A stretch of 64,000 bases of DNA, from the NCBI GenBank assembly GCA_963775975.1, contig CAVZKX010000002.1:3844001-3908000 (forward strand). The letters are read 5' to 3'. Every line of letters begins with the position of its first letter. Position 1 is the first letter of the stretch. The stretch is from JANXQG01 sp963775975 (GTDB lineage Bacteria; Planctomycetota; Planctomycetia; Pirellulales; Thermoguttaceae). Under the pieces are notes generated by a model. That model was not told the origin of the DNA, did no database searches, and was given only the letters and a program-made list of their open reading frames with translations. The translations under genes and the position numbers were made by a program. This document shows positions 62,101 through 64,000 of the stretch, piece after piece.

Positions 62101-64000
62101 TGACCGCGCTCTTGCCGCTGAATGTTATGGCCCCGGACGCCAAGAAGTTCCCCATTAAAGTTGCCAACATGGTCGTCGGACCGAAATGGTCGCTAGAACC
62201 GGGCGATGATTTTCTCGCCCTCTGGGGCAGCGGCTATGAGCAGGCCCGCGCCTATATGGAAATCGAGCATCGCGGCAAGATCATCAAGAGCTTCTGGACC
62301 GAAACGGGCGCAACGCAGCAGCCGATCAAGCTGGCCGTCACTGATGGTCTCCGTGGCGGCTTCCAGCTTCATGTGACGATGGTCAGCGAGAACCGCGCCT
62401 ATCTCGAATCGCGCCGCGTCGACGTGCCGTGGACCAATAAGGACCTCAAGTTGAAATGGGAGCATTTCGTCTCCAAGATGGAACCGGGCCAGAAGGAAAC
62501 ATGGACGGCAGTCATTAGCGGTCCCGATGCGAAGAAGGCCGTCGCCGAGATGGTCGCAACGCTGTACGATGAATCGCTGGATGCCTATCTGCCGCACGGT
62601 TGGCCGAGCGGCTTCGGCGTCTTCCGCCAGGATTACAGCCAGATAAACATGTCGTTCGAGAACATGGCCAAGTATCTCAACCAGGTTCAAGGCGGCTGGC
62701 CGTTGGATCAGAAGGCGGTCGAGATGCGCTACCGCGCGCTGCCGTCGAGCATCACGGTGGACCTTTGGGGATATGGGTATTTCGGCGAAGGCGGCGGCAT
62801 GGGCGGAAGAGCCCGCGGCGGCGTTATGCTCGGACGGATGGCCGTGCCGTCAGCCGCCGCACCGGCAGCGCCGATGATGATGGAACGCCGTGGCCTCGCA
62901 ATGGACGCCGACAAGGCCGACAGTTTTGCGGTCGAATCCGCGCTGGCCGCCAATGGCGCACAGGCCAAGAAGCCCGCCGCCGCTCGCGAGCAGGAAAAGC
63001 AATCCGCCGGCGAAGGCCCCGGCCGGCTCGGCGCGGGGCCCGATCTGAGCCAGGTCGCCGCGCGGAAAAACCTCAACGAAACGGCCTTCTTCTTCCCGCA
63101 TCTGCTCAGCGATTCCGAAGGCCAGGTGAAGATGGAGTTCACCATGCCCGAGGCGCTCACCAAGTGGAAGTTTTTGGGCTTCGCGCACGATGCCCAACTC
63201 CGCGGCGGCCTCTTGAGCGATAGCGCGGTGACCGCCAAAGACCTCATGGTCCAGCCCAACCCGCCACGATTCTTGCGCGAAGGCGATATGTTGGAGTTTA
63301 CCGTCAAGGTGACGAACATGTCGGACACGCACCAGACGGGCAGTGTGAGGCTCAGCTTCTCTGATGCGCGAACCGGAAAGCCCTTCAATCTTATTGCCGA
63401 AATACCGCCATTATTCAACGCGGTACGTGGAGGGGAGCAAGGGCTGAAGGACGGATTTTCGTCGACTGACCAATATTTCGACCTTGCTGCAAAAGCATCC
63501 GAGAGTTTCTCCTGGCGGCTCTCGGTGCCCGACATGTCCGGCGGGGCGATTACCTACAAAGCAGTCAGTTCGACCGGCCGCGTTTCCGATGGCGAGGAGG
63601 GTCTGCTGCCGGTGCTCTTGCGGCGTACGCTCGTGCAAGAGGCACTGCCGCTGCCGATCCGCGGGCCGGCGACGAAAAACTTCCGTTTCGACCGACTCTT
63701 GAAGTCCGGCGACTCCAAGACGCTGCAAAGCCAAAGCTTGACCGTGCAGATGGTCTCGAATCCCTCGTGGTACGCGGTCATGGCCCTGCCGTATCTGATG
63801 GAGTATCCCTACGAGTGCTACGAGCAGACCTTCAACCGGCTCTATGCCAACGCTCTGGCGCGGCACATCGCCAACAGCGATCCCAAAATCCATCGCGTCT
63901 TCGAGCAGTGGAAGGGCACGCCGGCGCTCGATAGCCCGCTGGAGAAGAACCAGGACCTGAAGTCGGTCATGCTGGAGGAAACGCCCTGGGTCCGCCAGGC
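59196..64000 (+). CDS. Alpha-2-macroglobulin family protein (3' end outside window)
   Basis: The frame is open from ATG 59196 (gagg site) to the window end, 1,601 residues. Signal peptide (MKTSAVALLLSLTFLAPSFA), helical N-terminal part, then macroglobulin domains: MG2-like 'TDRSLYRPGQTIYYKGIAIL', 'FTAPRDRLMGRMMLHVDQVP', 'VEEYKRPKFQVTLDAP', a region before the bait ('PDWWYWCFAWRMP'), 'RKNLNETAFFFPHLLSDSEG' (A2M domain start) with 'MPEALTKWKFLGFAHD', and a thioester motif CYEQ at 63816-63827 inside 'YPYECYEQTFNRLYANALA'. Bacterial A2Ms trap proteases in the envelope. The gene partner PbpC/MagA-type is not visible. No frameshift over 4.8 kb. Confidence 0.92.
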   Translation, partial: MKTSAVALLLSLTFLAPSFAMADKWAAQWKKVDDAVQQGLPKTAIEQLQPILDAATTEKNYPVAIKAIGRKIALEGVIQGNKPEEKITRLDAEIAKAPAEMRPMLEVVQAQWYWQYFLHNRWRFMQRTATSAPPGKDFTTWDLARLFAEIDKHFQAALSAADQLKKIPVADYNDLLDKGSLPDDYRPTLYDFVANQALDFYNAGEQAGAKAEDAFELAADGPIFQPVGQFLAWKPDLADAESPTLKAVRLYQQLLRFHKNGAGKFSETPEDIESLQKRVRRPDLEAERTAFLDVDLARLKLGHNKAVGEEKAVLYKTALRRFIKENLNNPLSAMARFHLAEVVREENELVDAHDVAAEGWRMYPQSPGGILCYNLVKQIEAKSANIMTERVWNEPWPVIRVNYTNVTKVYFRLIRQDWTARMRSGRYRGEYLDDAERRTMLARQPDRAWSADLPPTEDYRNRAEDVPVPKDLKPGYYFLLSSHDAGFSGANNVVSFTEIWVSKLALVLRQQNPNTRFGGFVLDAATGEPIAAADVQVYAWNWNNQFLLGEKVRTDRNGLFSAQGVANYNNLLYVTHAGQALTTANNLNVYNYNNRPTPQKQVVFFTDRSLYRPGQTIYYKGIAILVDQDGDNYQVVPRERLSIIFSDVNGKEIARQSVVSNDYGSVSGSFTAPRDRLMGRMMLHVDQVPGGTPINVEEYKRPKFQVTLDAPKTAPRLGGEVEIPGKAMAYTGATIGGAKVRYRVVREVRYPDWWYWCFAWRMPQQAGSQEITHGTAETAADGTFTIKFMAKPDPTVAEKDEPIFRYAVTADVTDTNGETRTGERAVQAGYTALKASLSAKTDWIVAGQPLEITVTTTTLDGEPQKAEGALRIYRLKQPEKVERTDILGQRPVRPVRQVLGRGRRVQPVKPVPPTPAPDPSNPNTWELGEMVAEQGMTTDASGTASWTTKLEAGAYRAKFETQDRFNKRVTALLPLNVMAPDAKKFPIKVANMVVGPKWSLEPGDDFLALWGSGYEQARAYMEIEHRGKIIKSFWTETGATQQPIKLAVTDGLRGGFQLHVTMVSENRAYLESRRVDVPWTNKDLKLKWEHFVSKMEPGQKETWTAVISGPDAKKAVAEMVATLYDESLDAYLPHGWPSGFGVFRQDYSQINMSFENMAKYLNQVQGGWPLDQKAVEMRYRALPSSITVDLWGYGYFGEGGGMGGRARGGVMLGRMAVPSAAAPAAPMMMERRGLAMDADKADSFAVESALAANGAQAKKPAAAREQEKQSAGEGPGRLGAGPDLSQVAARKNLNETAFFFPHLLSDSEGQVKMEFTMPEALTKWKFLGFAHDAQLRGGLLSDSAVTAKDLMVQPNPPRFLREGDMLEFTVKVTNMSDTHQTGSVRLSFSDARTGKPFNLIAEIPPLFNAVRGGEQGLKDGFSSTDQYFDLAAKASESFSWRLSVPDMSGGAITYKAVSSTGRVSDGEEGLLPVLLRRTLVQEALPLPIRGPATKNFRFDRLLKSGDSKTLQSQSLTVQMVSNPSWYAVMALPYLMEYPYECYEQTFNRLYANALARHIANSDPKIHRVFEQWKGTPALDSPLEKNQDLKSVMLEETPWVRQ

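Overview
The window reads as chromosomal DNA of a planctomycete, most likely of the Pirellulales/Planctomycetia type. Markers are a planctomycete-type bacterial microcompartment (BMC) operon, a DUF1559 lipoprotein, a Tad/Flp pilus cluster, a giant VWA/STN/Gly-Met-rich secreted protein, an alpha-2-macroglobulin, MqnA of the futalosine menaquinone route, and many intergenic hairpin repeats of the kind common in this phylum. I saw no tRNA, rRNA or CRISPR array.

Layout. 1-5.6 kb: a cut methyltransferase, a FadL-like porin, a REP-associated transposase with its REP repeats, the wreck of a polymorphic-toxin/immunity cassette, a short second fadL 3' end, then a two-component pair (HD-GYP response regulator and HPt). 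5.8-11.8 kb: degenerate GGDEF protein, small conserved protein, mutS directly downstream of a vapBC-like pair, a TPR protein and rpsR. 11.8-25.6 kb: a GT87 membrane glycosyltransferase, a GT2 glycosyltransferase plus ChbG-type deacetylase pair, phosphopantetheinyl transferase, a second PIN toxin-antitoxin pair, DUF4432 protein, mqnA, rarD, the membrane pyrophosphatase hppA, and a winged-helix regulator/membrane-protein pair under a palindromic box. 26-30 kb: DUF1559 lipoprotein followed immediately by a group II intron, then a RelE-like toxin-antitoxin pair. 30.2-37.5 kb (minus strand): Tad/Flp pilus genes, two Flp pilins, CpaA, CpaB, CpaC and CpaE, with a GT87 gene between the pilins. 37.7-50.2 kb: secreted and envelope proteins, a MATE transporter, EF-hand protein, HtrA protease, acidic secreted protein and the giant VWA/STN/DUF2135 protein. 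50.4-58.3 kb: the BMC operon. 58.3-64 kb: an IS200-like transposase between nested inverted repeats, then an alpha-2-macroglobulin that runs off the window.

The BMC operon (DeoR regulator, PduL, two BMC-H, AckA, BMC-P, CoA-acylating aldehyde dehydrogenase, BMC-P, unknown protein, BMC-P, class II aldolase) fits the known planctomycete/verrucomicrobial organelle for L-fucose/L-rhamnose: the aldolase would release lactaldehyde, which the dehydrogenase, PduL and AckA turn into lactyl-CoA, lactyl-phosphate and lactate plus ATP. Four cargo proteins carry recognisable encapsulation-peptide helices, including one protein of unknown function (56249-56968) and one hidden at the aldolase C-terminus behind a frameshift. 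Four gaps of this operon hold the same G-rich/C-rich hairpin repeat.

Caution: at least seventeen apparent one-base indels interrupt otherwise well conserved genes (mutS twice, ackA twice, the aldolase twice, cpaB, cpaC, cpaE and others), many next to homopolymer runs. This looks more like sequencing or assembly error than mass pseudogenisation, so I give composite coordinates for those genes and state where the frame changes.
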